NCBI RefSeq assembly: GCF_014205835.1
Contig: NZ_JACHCQ010000020.1
Span: 1 to 64,000, forward strand
Reading direction: 5' to 3'
Source: Pedobacter sp. AK013
GTDB taxonomy: Bacteria; Bacteroidota; Bacteroidia; Sphingobacteriales; Sphingobacteriaceae
Length of the DNA stretch: 64,000 bases
The notes beneath the pieces are model-generated. The model saw only the letters and a program-made list of their open reading frames with translations. It was not told the origin of the DNA and searched no databases. How positions within the stretch are numbered: the stretch's first letter is position 1; each line of letters starts with the position of its first letter. Positions 53,734 to 62,793 of the stretch are shown here, one piece after another. The position numbers and the translations under genes are program-made.

Positions 53734-55506
53734 ATGAAAAAATATTATTACATATTGATTGTAGCGTGTAGCACTATTGCTTTACAATCGTGTAAAAAAG
53801 GCGGCTTTTTAGATCCTAAAGTAGAGCCTTTAACAGAAGCAAAGGTTTTTGCAGATAGTACCCTTACCATGAGTTTTTTAACAGATATCTATGCCTATAC
53901 GGGAATGGATATCATACCTGATGTAAATGGTGGAACCGGTTTAGGCTCAATTATTGATAATTTTGAAACCATGACCACCAATGTGGCAGCTGGTTATGCC
54001 TCTGGTCCTCAGATTCCCCTGTTAACCTCTTCTTTAACGTCGAATAATCATGCATTCAATTCTTATTATACTGCTTATTATAAGCGTATAAGGTCTGCTA
54101 ATATTTTTATGAAAAACGTTCCGGCTTCAACACTTTCTACACCCAAAAAACTTAGGGTAATTGCTGAAGCCAGGTTTTTGAGGGCGTGGTATTATTTTGC
54201 TTTAGTAAGGCTTTACGGTGGAGTGCAATTAATGGGTGATGAGGTTAATGATGACTTACCTAATTATGAATATAAGCGGAATACCTATAAACAGTGCATT
54301 GATTATATTGCAAATGAGTTAGATGAAGCCGCTAAAAATCTGCCTGCATCAGCAATACTCGAAGCTGCTGATTATGGAAGAGCAACTTCGGGTGCATGTA
54401 AAGCATTAAAAGCACGTGTTTTAGTTACAGCGGCCAGTCCGCTTTATAATGGAAGTCCGGTAGCAACAGATGCAACTATTGGGCCTTTGGTTTCATATTC
54501 AGCTGCTCTTGATCAGAATTTGTGGCAAAAGGCTGTCGATGCCTGTAAAGCTGTTTTGGATTTACCAGAATATGCGCTTGTAGAAGACAATTCTGTTAAA
54601 CCCGGTTTAGGATTCCAGAACATGTTTATCGCCTCGCGAAAAAATTCCGAATATATATTTGCTTACAATGTTTCAAGAGGAAAAACTTTAGAGCTGATGT
54701 GGTTTCCGTGGAGCAGGACAACTCAAACCGTACTCACTTATAGTAACCCAAGTGAAAATATGGTTAAGGCATTTGGGATGAAAGATGGCAAGCCTATTAC
54801 CGCATCATCTGCTGCTATTCCATATGATGCGAACAATCCTTACGTAAACCGCGATCCAAGGTTCGATTATTCTATCATTTATAATCAGTCAATAGTTTGT
54901 AATAAAACTACCACCGCTTTAGAAAAAGTTGATATTTTCTTTAATAAAGCAACAAATGCGCCTTCGGTTGATGGTTATGCTGCATTGCATACCCGTACCG
55001 GGTACTATAACCGTAAAATGTGTAACGATTCCTCACCATTTAATAGCTTAAGTGTAGATCGGGCATATCCAATAATCCGCTTAGCTGAAATGGTTTTGGG
55101 TTATGCCGAAGCTTTAAATGAACTCGGACAAACTGAAAATGCTGTAGCAAATGTAATAAAGATTAGAAAACGTGCAGGCATTTTGCCTGGAACAGATAAC
55201 CGTTATGGCATCCCTTCAGGTATTTCGCAAGCGGATCTGCGCACACTGATTCAAAATGAATACCGGGTAGAGTTTTTCTCCGAAGGACATTGGTACTATG
55301 ATACCAGAAGATGGAAAACCGCAGAAATTACCGAAGCGCAGCCGGTAACCGGAACAATAGTTACAAAAGAATTAAACGGAACATTTACTTATGCGCCTAT
55401 TACGGTAATAAATAGTGCGTTTTTAAAGGCCGGATACTTTGCACCAATACCGTTAACCGAGATACTAAAAGGTAAAAGCTTATTGGTTCAGAATCCAGGA
55501 TGGTAA
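53734..55506 (+). CDS. RagB/SusD lipoprotein, second of the glycan locus
   Basis: A 590-residue surface lipoprotein with lipobox ALQSC (Cys at about 20). The SusD helix reads KLRVIAEARFLRAWYYFALVRLYGGVQLMGD, and the C-terminal region reads PIIRLAEMVLGYAEALNE and IQNEYRVEFFSEGHWYYDTRRWK. It is paired with the second SusC of this locus. Genes for two small secreted proteins follow, beginning 31 bases downstream. Confidence 0.92.
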   Translation: MKKYYYILIVACSTIALQSCKKGGFLDPKVEPLTEAKVFADSTLTMSFLTDIYAYTGMDIIPDVNGGTGLGSIIDNFETMTTNVAAGYASGPQIPLLTSSLTSNNHAFNSYYTAYYKRIRSANIFMKNVPASTLSTPKKLRVIAEARFLRAWYYFALVRLYGGVQLMGDEVNDDLPNYEYKRNTYKQCIDYIANELDEAAKNLPASAILEAADYGRATSGACKALKARVLVTAASPLYNGSPVATDATIGPLVSYSAALDQNLWQKAVDACKAVLDLPEYALVEDNSVKPGLGFQNMFIASRKNSEYIFAYNVSRGKTLELMWFPWSRTTQTVLTYSNPSENMVKAFGMKDGKPITASSAAIPYDANNPYVNRDPRFDYSIIYNQSIVCNKTTTALEKVDIFFNKATNAPSVDGYAALHTRTGYYNRKMCNDSSPFNSLSVDRAYPIIRLAEMVLGYAEALNELGQTENAVANVIKIRKRAGILPGTDNRYGIPSGISQADLRTLIQNEYRVEFFSEGHWYYDTRRWKTAEITEAQPVTGTIVTKELNGTFTYAPITVINSAFLKAGYFAPIPLTEILKGKSLLVQNPGW

Positions 55507-55537
55507 TTAATTAAATCAATTATAAACCTTAAAAATT

Positions 55538-55897
55538 ATGAAAAAAACATTAATTCTCTTTGCAATGATTATGGCTTTTGTTGCCATTAAACCTCTTAGA
55601 GCAAAAGCTCAGGTGCCTACACAAGAGTATTACCATGAAGTAACCAATGAATTGGGAACTTTTAAAATTTGGCTGTACGTAACCGAAAACAATGGCATCG
55701 ATCATGTTTACGTCATGGATCCTGAATTCAATTCTTGGACAGCAAATATTACATGGAAAGTTTATGCAGGCGGGTATGGTGCAACCGTTGCTCATGTAAC
55801 AGAATTCTCAGCCTATTTTGCAGGTTATCAAATAGATTGGGCAGGTGCATTTGAACCAGAGTATAGTTATCAGCCTATTATTACACTTGCTAATTAA
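55538..55897 (+). CDS. Small secreted protein of unknown function
   Basis: A 119-residue protein with a clear signal peptide (MKKTLILFAMIMAFVAIKPLRAKAQ). The mature part (about 94 residues) is acidic and rich in aromatic residues (EYYHEVTNELGTFKIWLYVTEN, then DPEFNSWTANITWKVYAGGYG) and is probably an all-beta fold. I do not recognise a domain. It lies directly after the second SusD and before a second protein of the same style, in positions where surface glycan-binding proteins are often found. A carbohydrate-binding role is only a guess from context. Confidence 0.6.
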   Translation: MKKTLILFAMIMAFVAIKPLRAKAQVPTQEYYHEVTNELGTFKIWLYVTENNGIDHVYVMDPEFNSWTANITWKVYAGGYGATVAHVTEFSAYFAGYQIDWAGAFEPEYSYQPIITLAN

Positions 55898-55924
55898 TGT
55901 ATTTCCAACTATTAATGATTTGAC

Positions 55925-56317
55925 ATGAAAAAGTCTATTCTAATCTTATCCTTATTTTTAAGCTTCTTCGCTATCTGCAGTTCGGTAAAGGCACAATGTG
56001 TACAGCCACCTGCACAGATTTTAACCACCGCTTACGATCAGTCGCAATACTATGTAACAGTAACGCTAAATCCGACAACGGGAGCCCAATCAGTATTGAT
56101 TGAAGATCCAAGTAACACTGCCAACAATGCTTATGTAACTATCGATAGCACTTATGGTGGTTGTTCATTATCAGCCTACGAAGTTTATGGTTCATTTATC
56201 ATATTCGATATTCCATCGCAGAGCTATAAACGCTACAGCGTAGCCCTAACGGCACAAACCGGTTTTGATGGAACTGACCCTGAGCGGGGAGCTTACACTA
56301 TAGGCGAATATTTTTAG
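55925..56317 (+). CDS. Small secreted protein of unknown function
   Basis: A 130-residue protein with signal peptide (MKKSILILSLFLSFFAICSSVKAQ). The mature part has two Cys (CVQPPAQILTTAYDQ and YGGCSLSAYEV) that could form a disulfide, and alternating strands (YYVTVTLNPTTGAQSVLIEDP). No known domain is recognised. It follows the previous small secreted protein after 27 bases. Both share the same length class and the phrase E/D-DP in the middle, so they may be distant paralogues. A binding role at the cell surface is possible. Confidence 0.6.
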   Translation: MKKSILILSLFLSFFAICSSVKAQCVQPPAQILTTAYDQSQYYVTVTLNPTTGAQSVLIEDPSNTANNAYVTIDSTYGGCSLSAYEVYGSFIIFDIPSQSYKRYSVALTAQTGFDGTDPERGAYTIGEYF

Positions 56318-56336
56318 TAGAGTTAGTCCAAGAAAA

Positions 56337-56362
56337 GTTGCCTGCCTTAACAGGTAGGCAAC
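56337..56362. promoter_or_regulatory. Strong hairpin inside the glycan operon
   Basis: GTTGCCTGCC at 56337-56346 pairs with GGTAGGCAAC at 56353-56362, with one G-T pair and a 6-base loop. No T-run follows. It lies between a small secreted protein gene and the fucosidase-C-like gene and could stabilise or split the transcript between transporter and enzyme genes. Confidence 0.45.
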
Positions 56363-56414
56363 GCAATGGCTTTAACTATTGCAAAATTAATACAATCATC
56401 TTAAACATTTACTT

Positions 56415-56729
56415 ATGCCAATCAATCAACAGGGAAGCATAGTTTCTACAAAGTCTAAAACTTCAACTGGCATTAAAACACTTGAGCCTATTATGTTTTA
56501 TTCGGGAAAGGAAGATGAGCTGCAGATTTTTTTAAATGAAACCGAACATGGCGAACTGATTATTAAGTCGCTGTCTCACGACCAGATTCAGGTTAAAGAG
56601 GTTGTACTTGGCCATGCAGGCGAAAAACTCAACTGGAAACAAGATTACAAAGGGCTTAGGATATCAGTGCCAGAAACATTGATAACTGGCAAGATGGCTA
56701 CAGGGAGGGTGGTAAAGGTCACTTTTTAA
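56415..56729 (+). CDS. Stand-alone domain like the C-terminal domain of GH29 fucosidases
   Basis: A 104-residue protein without signal peptide. The segment GELIIKSLSHDQIQVKEVVL followed by GHAGEKLNWKQDYKGLRISVP follows the beta-sandwich that ends many GH29 alpha-L-fucosidases. The GH29 protein encoded at 58279 carries the same pattern (SVKNIELLGNSKKIKWTINNEGLSLDLP) at its own C-terminus. There is no catalytic barrel. It could be a remnant of a deleted fucosidase or a functional isolated domain. The gene opens with an ATG at 56415 and sits inside the operon, and the reading frame is intact. Confidence 0.5.
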   Translation: MPINQQGSIVSTKSKTSTGIKTLEPIMFYSGKEDELQIFLNETEHGELIIKSLSHDQIQVKEVVLGHAGEKLNWKQDYKGLRISVPETLITGKMATGRVVKVTF

Positions 56730-56789
56730 CTAAATGACAATAATGAAATAAAAATTAATCAAATAACCATAAACTTTAAACCATTAACA

Positions 56790-58226
56790 ATGAAAAACAA
56801 AAAACAAATTTACTTTGCCTTGCTTTTTACAATTTCGAGCGGCATTTTAATGAGCAGCTGTAAAAAAGTTCAGGTTTCAGAACCAGAAACCAATCAGGTA
56901 AAATTGAGCAAATCGGCGCTAAGTTCAACTACCACGCCCAGTTTTGTAACCAATACCAAAAACCTCAACATTGTCATGTTTGTGCCTACCGATAATCCAG
57001 CGCTTCCTGATTACAAAACCAGGTTGACCGCATTATTTACACATTTTCAAAACTGGTTCCATACCGAAATGTTAAGGTATGGTTATAACAAATATTTGGG
57101 CTTAGCCAGAGTTGATTCTACCAACCTCATTAAATTTATAGAAATTCCTGCCGCAGGACCACAGGCAGATTACCCCTATGATTCGAGCATATCAGGAAGC
57201 AAAATTCTGAATGAAATAAATGCATACAAAGCTACGCATGCCTCAGAATTTTCCAATTCTTCCCATATGCTCATTTTATTGCCGCAAAGAACCGATGGCG
57301 GCGGACAACCATTTTATGGATTGGGTAAAAATTGCTTCGCACTGGATAATGCAAATATGGCGGTTGATAAAATCCCTAACCCTAACTCTAATTATTTGGG
57401 CGGAATGCTGCACGAACTTGGCCATGGCTTAAATCTTCCTCATGATCATGCAAAATATGCTTCAGAAGAGCCAACTTTAGGTACTTCTTTAATGGGATCG
57501 GGAAATGTAAGTTTTAGCAAAGGTCAGCCTACATTTTTAACTGAGGTAGATGCTGCCATTTTGAACCGTAACGAGGTTTTTCAAGATCCTTTACCCGTAG
57601 AAATACCTTACGAAAGTGCCACGACTACAATTAATGCCAATGCCACTTTCAATAGCACTACTCAGGCTTTCAACTTGTCTGGTAGTTTTACGAGCAATAA
57701 AGAGGTTACCGATATTTTGGTTTATATGGATCCTAACGTAAACAACGAAGGAACAGGGGTGAATAAAGATTATAATGCCGTTACCTGGAGGTTTGCACCT
57801 GGAACAGGAAATACCATTGCCGGTAGTATTCCACTAAGCGAACTTTATTATAAAGCTAATGAGCCGTACGAGTTAAAGGCTAAACTTTTACTTAAAAATG
57901 GAAACGTAGTTACTCAAACTTATACTTTCTCATTTTTAAACGGAGTGCCGCAGATCGGTGCAAACGGTTCTGCTAAATTTTTCCAGAATGCCAGTTACGG
58001 AGGTTATGGCGTATCATTACCTGTTGGGCAGTACACAACAGCCGATCTGATCAGCCGTGGCATTAGCAATAACGATGTCTCATCTGTTAATATAGGTTTA
58101 GGGGTAAAAGTAATTATGTATGATGGTGATAATTTTACCGGTAGCAGTATCGAGTTAACCTCATCGAGTAGTTACGTTTCTACTTTTAACGATAAAGCAT
58201 CATCTATAAAAGTGATTGCCCTGTAA
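56790..58226 (+). CDS. Metzincin-like metallopeptidase lipoprotein with beta/gamma-crystallin domain
   Basis: A 478-residue lipoprotein with lipobox ILMSSC (Cys at about 25). The zinc site reads HELGHGLNLPHD, that is HExxHxxxxxHD with His208, Glu209, His212 and His218. A Met-turn-like SLMGSG follows about 30 residues later. A middle beta domain (about 270-390) precedes a C-terminal beta/gamma-crystallin-like domain (FFQNASYGGYGVSLPVGQYT, then VIMYDGDNFTGSSIELTSS). It likely cleaves proteins or glycoproteins at the cell surface, opening access for the neighbouring glycosidases. The metzincin Gly of the zinc motif is Asn here. Confidence 0.72.
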   Translation: MKNKKQIYFALLFTISSGILMSSCKKVQVSEPETNQVKLSKSALSSTTTPSFVTNTKNLNIVMFVPTDNPALPDYKTRLTALFTHFQNWFHTEMLRYGYNKYLGLARVDSTNLIKFIEIPAAGPQADYPYDSSISGSKILNEINAYKATHASEFSNSSHMLILLPQRTDGGGQPFYGLGKNCFALDNANMAVDKIPNPNSNYLGGMLHELGHGLNLPHDHAKYASEEPTLGTSLMGSGNVSFSKGQPTFLTEVDAAILNRNEVFQDPLPVEIPYESATTTINANATFNSTTQAFNLSGSFTSNKEVTDILVYMDPNVNNEGTGVNKDYNAVTWRFAPGTGNTIAGSIPLSELYYKANEPYELKAKLLLKNGNVVTQTYTFSFLNGVPQIGANGSAKFFQNASYGGYGVSLPVGQYTTADLISRGISNNDVSSVNIGLGVKVIMYDGDNFTGSSIELTSSSSYVSTFNDKASSIKVIAL

Positions 58227-58278
58227 TCATTATCTTTAAAACAGACTTAATGATAAACATTTCAAAATATAATCAAAA

Positions 58279-59676
58279 ATGAGAAAATCGCTTTTTTTTA
58301 GTCTGTTTTTTGTACTGTTTGCCCAGCTTCTGTTTGGGCAAACAGTGCAAAATAATGCATTAGAGCAGTTTAAAGATGAAAAATTTGGTATGTTTTTACA
58401 TTGGGGATTGTATGCGCAAACTGCTGGCGATTGGCAAGGCCATAAAGTTAAAGGAGGTGAACATTTTATGCTGTACGAGCGCATTCCCGTAAACGAATAT
58501 GCAACCATTGCCAACCAATTCAATCCAATTCAATTCGATGCAGATCTCTGGGTTAAACAAGCCAAAGAAACAGGTATGAAGTATATTGTTTTTACGGCGA
58601 AACACCATGATGGTTTTGCGATGTACAATTCGGCCAGTAGCGATTATAACATTGTAAAAAGAAGCCCCTTTAAGCGAGATCCAATTTCAGAGTTGGCAAA
58701 AGCCTGCAAAAAATACAAAATCCAACTTTGCCTTTATTATTCTTTAGGAAGAGATTGGCAAGATCCCGATGTGCCAACAAATTGGCCTGTAAAAGCGGGC
58801 AGAAGTAATACCTGGGATTACCCTAATGAAGATGCAAAGGTTTTTAACCGTTATTTTGAAAGAAAAGTTAAACCGCAGTTAACTGAACTTTTAAGCAACT
58901 ATGGCCCAATTGGTGCAATTTGGTTCGATACGCCCGAACTGATCAGTAAAATGGAGAGTACAGCACTTAAAGCGTTAGTTAATAAATTACAGCCAAATTG
59001 CCTGATTAACAATATAATTGGAAATGGCTATGGTGATTTTTCAATTTCTGAGCAGTCTTTGTCACCATCATCAAAAAAAGCGTGGGAATCTTGTTTAACC
59101 ATTGGCCAAAACTGGGGCTACAACAAACACGATAGCGTTTGGAAATCGCCAGAAATGCTGGTAAGGCACTTGGTAGAAGTAGTGGCTAATGGTGGCAATC
59201 TGTTGTTAAATGTTGGCCCTAAAGGCGACGGTACATTTCCAGATTGGGCAATAGCCCGATTAAAAGCGGTAGGTAAATGGATGGATATTAATCACGAGGC
59301 CATTTACGCCAGCCAACCTTGGTTAGCTGTAAAAGAAAATAGTACCCAAAAGAGCGATAATATCTCCATCGAAGAAAGTAAAAATGCCATTAAAGATGCT
59401 GTTTTTGATGGTACACCAAAATCTGTAACACCAGATATTTATTATACTGCAAAAGATAAGAACGTATATGTTTTTTTAAGAAGCTGGCAAAAGCCAGGTG
59501 TACTGTTAAAACAGATAAACAAGAGCAGATTGTCTGTTAAAAATATTGAGCTCCTGGGAAACAGTAAGAAAATCAAATGGACAATAAACAATGAGGGACT
59601 TAGCCTTGATTTGCCAAGTGATTATGACAAAGGAATTCAAATTCCTGTTTATGTACTAAAAATAACAACCAATTAA
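58279..59676 (+). CDS. Secreted GH29 alpha-L-fucosidase
   Basis: A 465-residue enzyme that removes alpha-linked fucose. The signal peptide (SLFFSLFFVLFAQLLFGQ) is followed by the GH29 barrel: FGMFLHWGLYAQTAGDW, FTAKHHDGFAMY and GAIWFDTPE, whose Asp217 is the predicted nucleophile. The C-terminal beta-sandwich (about 385-465) is present. Its stop codon overlaps the start codon of the GH20 gene (TAATG), indicating translational coupling. The enzyme is probably periplasmic and acts on fucosylated oligosaccharides imported by the SusCD systems. The linkage preference cannot be read from the sequence. Confidence 0.93.
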   Translation: MRKSLFFSLFFVLFAQLLFGQTVQNNALEQFKDEKFGMFLHWGLYAQTAGDWQGHKVKGGEHFMLYERIPVNEYATIANQFNPIQFDADLWVKQAKETGMKYIVFTAKHHDGFAMYNSASSDYNIVKRSPFKRDPISELAKACKKYKIQLCLYYSLGRDWQDPDVPTNWPVKAGRSNTWDYPNEDAKVFNRYFERKVKPQLTELLSNYGPIGAIWFDTPELISKMESTALKALVNKLQPNCLINNIIGNGYGDFSISEQSLSPSSKKAWESCLTIGQNWGYNKHDSVWKSPEMLVRHLVEVVANGGNLLLNVGPKGDGTFPDWAIARLKAVGKWMDINHEAIYASQPWLAVKENSTQKSDNISIEESKNAIKDAVFDGTPKSVTPDIYYTAKDKNVYVFLRSWQKPGVLLKQINKSRLSVKNIELLGNSKKIKWTINNEGLSLDLPSDYDKGIQIPVYVLKITTN

Positions 59677-61265
59677 TGAGGTTACTATATATATTATCTG
59701 GGCTGCTTATTTATTCAACAGCATTAGCACAGCAACCTGGAATTATCCCGGTGCCACTGCAATTTGCAAAAGGCAATGGCTATTATACCCTAAATAATTA
59801 CAGTAGCATTAGTTACAATAACGAAGCGCTAAAAACGATTGCTTATTATTTTCAGAATGAATTATTAAGCCAAAAAGGAATTACCCTTCAGCAGAAAGCA
59901 AAGTCGGCAAATATTGTGCTATTGCTAAAAGCCGGAAAGAAACATACAGATTCCTGCGCTTATCAGATCAGTATCAAACCCGAACAGGTTACTGTTTCCG
60001 CTACACATCCCAATGGTATTTTTTACGGAGTGGTTTCGCTGTTGCAATTGGTAATAACCAATAAAAATAACCAGCTTCCCGTTGCTGAAATAAATGATGC
60101 ACCAGCTTATGGCTGGCGTGGTTTTATGCTCGACGAATCGCGTCATTTTTTTGGCAAACAAAAAGTAAAATCCATTTTAAACTGGATGGCTTTTTATAAA
60201 CTGAATACCTTTCACTGGCATTTAACTGATGAACCTGCTTGGCGCTTAGCGATTAAGAAGTATCCTGATTTAGCCCTTATTGGTGGCATTGGTGATTATT
60301 TAAACCCCAATTTGCCAGCTCAGTTTTACACACAGGCCGATATTAACGAAATTGTGGCTTACGCTGCAGCGCGATACATTAAAGTAATACCAGAAATTGA
60401 TATGCCTGGGCATGCTACCGCGGCCAATAAAGCCTATCCCGAATATTCAGGAGGAGGGTCAATAGGGCACCCAGAGTTTACCTTTAACCCTGGGCTGGAA
60501 AAAACCTATGGTTATTTAACCGATATCCTAAAAGAAACCAATGTGCTATTCCCGTCAGGATTAATTCATTTAGGAGGAGATGAAGTGAGTTATGGAAATG
60601 AAAAATGGAAAAGTAATCCGGATATTTTAAGACTCCTTGAGCGCGAAAAGCTAAAAGATGATGCTGCGGTAGAACATTATTTTATGAAACGCATGGTCGA
60701 TTCGCTCTATCAATTAAATGCCAGAGCTATTTTTTGGGACGAAATGGCAGAAGCCGACCTCCCGAAAGAGAAAACCATTATATTTTGGTGGCGTCAGGAA
60801 AAACCTGCTCAGCTCCGCACTGCTTTAAGTAAGGGATATCAAACCGTTTTATGTCCACGATTGCCATTGTATTTCGATTTTGTTCAGGATAGTACCCATC
60901 AATACGGTCGGAAATGGAACAAACTGTACAGCCCCATTGAGCAGGTATACCAGTTCGATGCCCAGTCTTTTACCGAAAATGAAAAAGAAAAACAACTTAT
61001 TTTAGGTATTCAGGCTAACCTGTGGACAGAAACAGTAGATAGTGAAAACCGTTTAGATTATTTACTTTTTCCGCGTATTGCTGCCCTGGCAGAAGCCGCA
61101 TGGACGCCGCAAAAACACAAAGATTTTAAAGCATTCAGTAATAATTTAAATCAACATTTGGTGCTTTATAGTAAAGCAGGGCTTTATTATTATAATCCTT
61201 CAAAACCCTTACAAAATCCAGAAATTCCGGTTAGGAGAAAGAAACCATTAAATTATAAAGATTAA
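59676..61265 (+). CDS. Secreted GH20 beta-N-acetylhexosaminidase
   Basis: A 529-residue enzyme that removes terminal beta-GlcNAc or beta-GalNAc by substrate-assisted catalysis. The signal peptide is short (LLYILSGLLIYSTALAQ). A GH20b domain (about 20-140) precedes the barrel: GWRGFMLDESRHFFG, FHWHLTDEPAWRLAIK and IHLGGDEVSYGN, in which Asp302 and Glu303 are the catalytic pair. WWR and LWTE motifs near the end complete the site. The start codon overlaps the upstream fucosidase stop. Acting after fucose removal, it would expose or degrade the HexNAc core of glycans. Confidence 0.94.
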   Translation: MRLLYILSGLLIYSTALAQQPGIIPVPLQFAKGNGYYTLNNYSSISYNNEALKTIAYYFQNELLSQKGITLQQKAKSANIVLLLKAGKKHTDSCAYQISIKPEQVTVSATHPNGIFYGVVSLLQLVITNKNNQLPVAEINDAPAYGWRGFMLDESRHFFGKQKVKSILNWMAFYKLNTFHWHLTDEPAWRLAIKKYPDLALIGGIGDYLNPNLPAQFYTQADINEIVAYAAARYIKVIPEIDMPGHATAANKAYPEYSGGGSIGHPEFTFNPGLEKTYGYLTDILKETNVLFPSGLIHLGGDEVSYGNEKWKSNPDILRLLEREKLKDDAAVEHYFMKRMVDSLYQLNARAIFWDEMAEADLPKEKTIIFWWRQEKPAQLRTALSKGYQTVLCPRLPLYFDFVQDSTHQYGRKWNKLYSPIEQVYQFDAQSFTENEKEKQLILGIQANLWTETVDSENRLDYLLFPRIAALAEAAWTPQKHKDFKAFSNNLNQHLVLYSKAGLYYYNPSKPLQNPEIPVRRKKPLNYKD

Positions 61266-61290
61266 AAAGAACGAGAATAAATTTAAACAG

Positions 61291-62793
61291 ATGAAAAATA
61301 TATTAAAGTTTGCCTTGGTTACCCTTGCCACTATAGCTGCAGTAAACCCTGCAGATGCGCAGTGGACGGGACCAAAAAGCAAACCTACAAAAGAGGTTGA
61401 AGTTAAATACGGAAGCTTAACACCACCACACCGTACCGATGCGGATATGGAAGCCTTTCGCAGTTATGGTTTAGGGCAGTTTATCCACTGGGGAATTTAT
61501 TCTATTGCGGGTAACGAATGGAATGGAGTAAGCGCAAGGGGAGGTGCAGCAGCATCAGAATGGATCCGCTCATGGGGTGGACCTACAGCGCCAAAAGATT
61601 GGACCGAAACTTACGATAACCTATACAAACAGTTTAACCCGAAGAATTTCGATGCCAAACGTTGGGCTAAACAAGCTAAAGATATGGGGGCTAAGTATGT
61701 GATTTTTACTACCAAACACCATGATGGTTTTGCAATGTGGCCTACAAAATATTCTGACTATAATATTTCTAAAACACCATATAAAAAAGATATCGTAAAA
61801 CAGATTGTAGATGCCTATACCGCCGAAGGTATTGATGTGTATCTCTATTTCTCTATTTTAGAATGGAACAACCCAAATTATATGGGTAAAGCCCCAAAAA
61901 CAGATGAAGAGAAAGAAAAATTTGGTAAATTTTTAGCTTATACCCGAAACCAACTTTTAGAGCAGCTGGATAACTATCCGAAAATTAAAGGTTTTTGGTT
62001 TGATGGTACTTGGGATGCCTCGTGGAAAAGCGCCTACGAGTTTACCTATAATCTAGAAAAAGAACTGCGCGAAAAACATCCCGGATTAATTATTGGCTCA
62101 CGTTTCCGTAATGATGAACACGGCGCGCGCCACTTCGATTCGAATGGCAATATTTTGGGCGATTATGAACAAGGCTGGGAGCGTAAACTACCAGCAGAAT
62201 TTGAATGGCTGAATGGTAATGATTGGGATGCGGTAATGACTATTCCACCAAACGGTTGGGGTTATATGAAAGATTGGTCGGGAATTTATACCAAAACTGC
62301 AGATGATTTATTGGACATGCTGATGCATTCGGTATCAATGAATGGCAATTTTGTATTAAATTTTGGCCCTGATGGTAATGGAAATATGCACCCAGAGGAA
62401 GATAAAATTGCAAAAGAAATTGGCGAATGGGTAAAACTAAATGCAGAGGCAGTGTATGGTGTGCGTCATGCTGCATTAACACCTTCTAAGTTGGGCTACT
62501 TTACACAAAAAGATGATAACCTTTATTTAACTGTTTTTAATCAACCTGTAAATGGAATGGTGCGCATTGCCGTGCCTAAAAACGCCAAACAGGTTCCGGG
62601 TACTGCCGCACTTTTGGTTAACAACAAAAATTTAACGCTAAAACAATCAGACATTGGCTTAGATCTCGATAAAAATACCTATTACGATGTAATGCTGCCA
62701 AAAGATTTTCAAGCCAACAAGGCATTTGTAATCAAAATGAAACTGGTAGTGCCAAAAGCCACAACAACAAAGTTAATGGATGCGAAAATGTAG
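61291..62793 (+). CDS. Secreted GH29 alpha-L-fucosidase (second)
   Basis: A 500-residue enzyme with signal peptide (ILKFALVTLATIAAVNPADAQ). The GH29 barrel shows LGQFIHWGIYSIAGNEW, FTTKHHDGFAMWPTKYSDYN and KGFWFDGTWD, where Asp238 is the predicted nucleophile. The C-terminal domain is shorter than in the first GH29. The sequence differs enough from the first fucosidase to suggest a different GH29 subgroup and linkage. It ends the operon; a hairpin occurs in the following gap. Having two fucosidases implies that the locus handles more than one type of fucose linkage. Confidence 0.92.
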   Translation: MKNILKFALVTLATIAAVNPADAQWTGPKSKPTKEVEVKYGSLTPPHRTDADMEAFRSYGLGQFIHWGIYSIAGNEWNGVSARGGAAASEWIRSWGGPTAPKDWTETYDNLYKQFNPKNFDAKRWAKQAKDMGAKYVIFTTKHHDGFAMWPTKYSDYNISKTPYKKDIVKQIVDAYTAEGIDVYLYFSILEWNNPNYMGKAPKTDEEKEKFGKFLAYTRNQLLEQLDNYPKIKGFWFDGTWDASWKSAYEFTYNLEKELREKHPGLIIGSRFRNDEHGARHFDSNGNILGDYEQGWERKLPAEFEWLNGNDWDAVMTIPPNGWGYMKDWSGIYTKTADDLLDMLMHSVSMNGNFVLNFGPDGNGNMHPEEDKIAKEIGEWVKLNAEAVYGVRHAALTPSKLGYFTQKDDNLYLTVFNQPVNGMVRIAVPKNAKQVPGTAALLVNNKNLTLKQSDIGLDLDKNTYYDVMLPKDFQANKAFVIKMKLVVPKATTTKLMDAKM

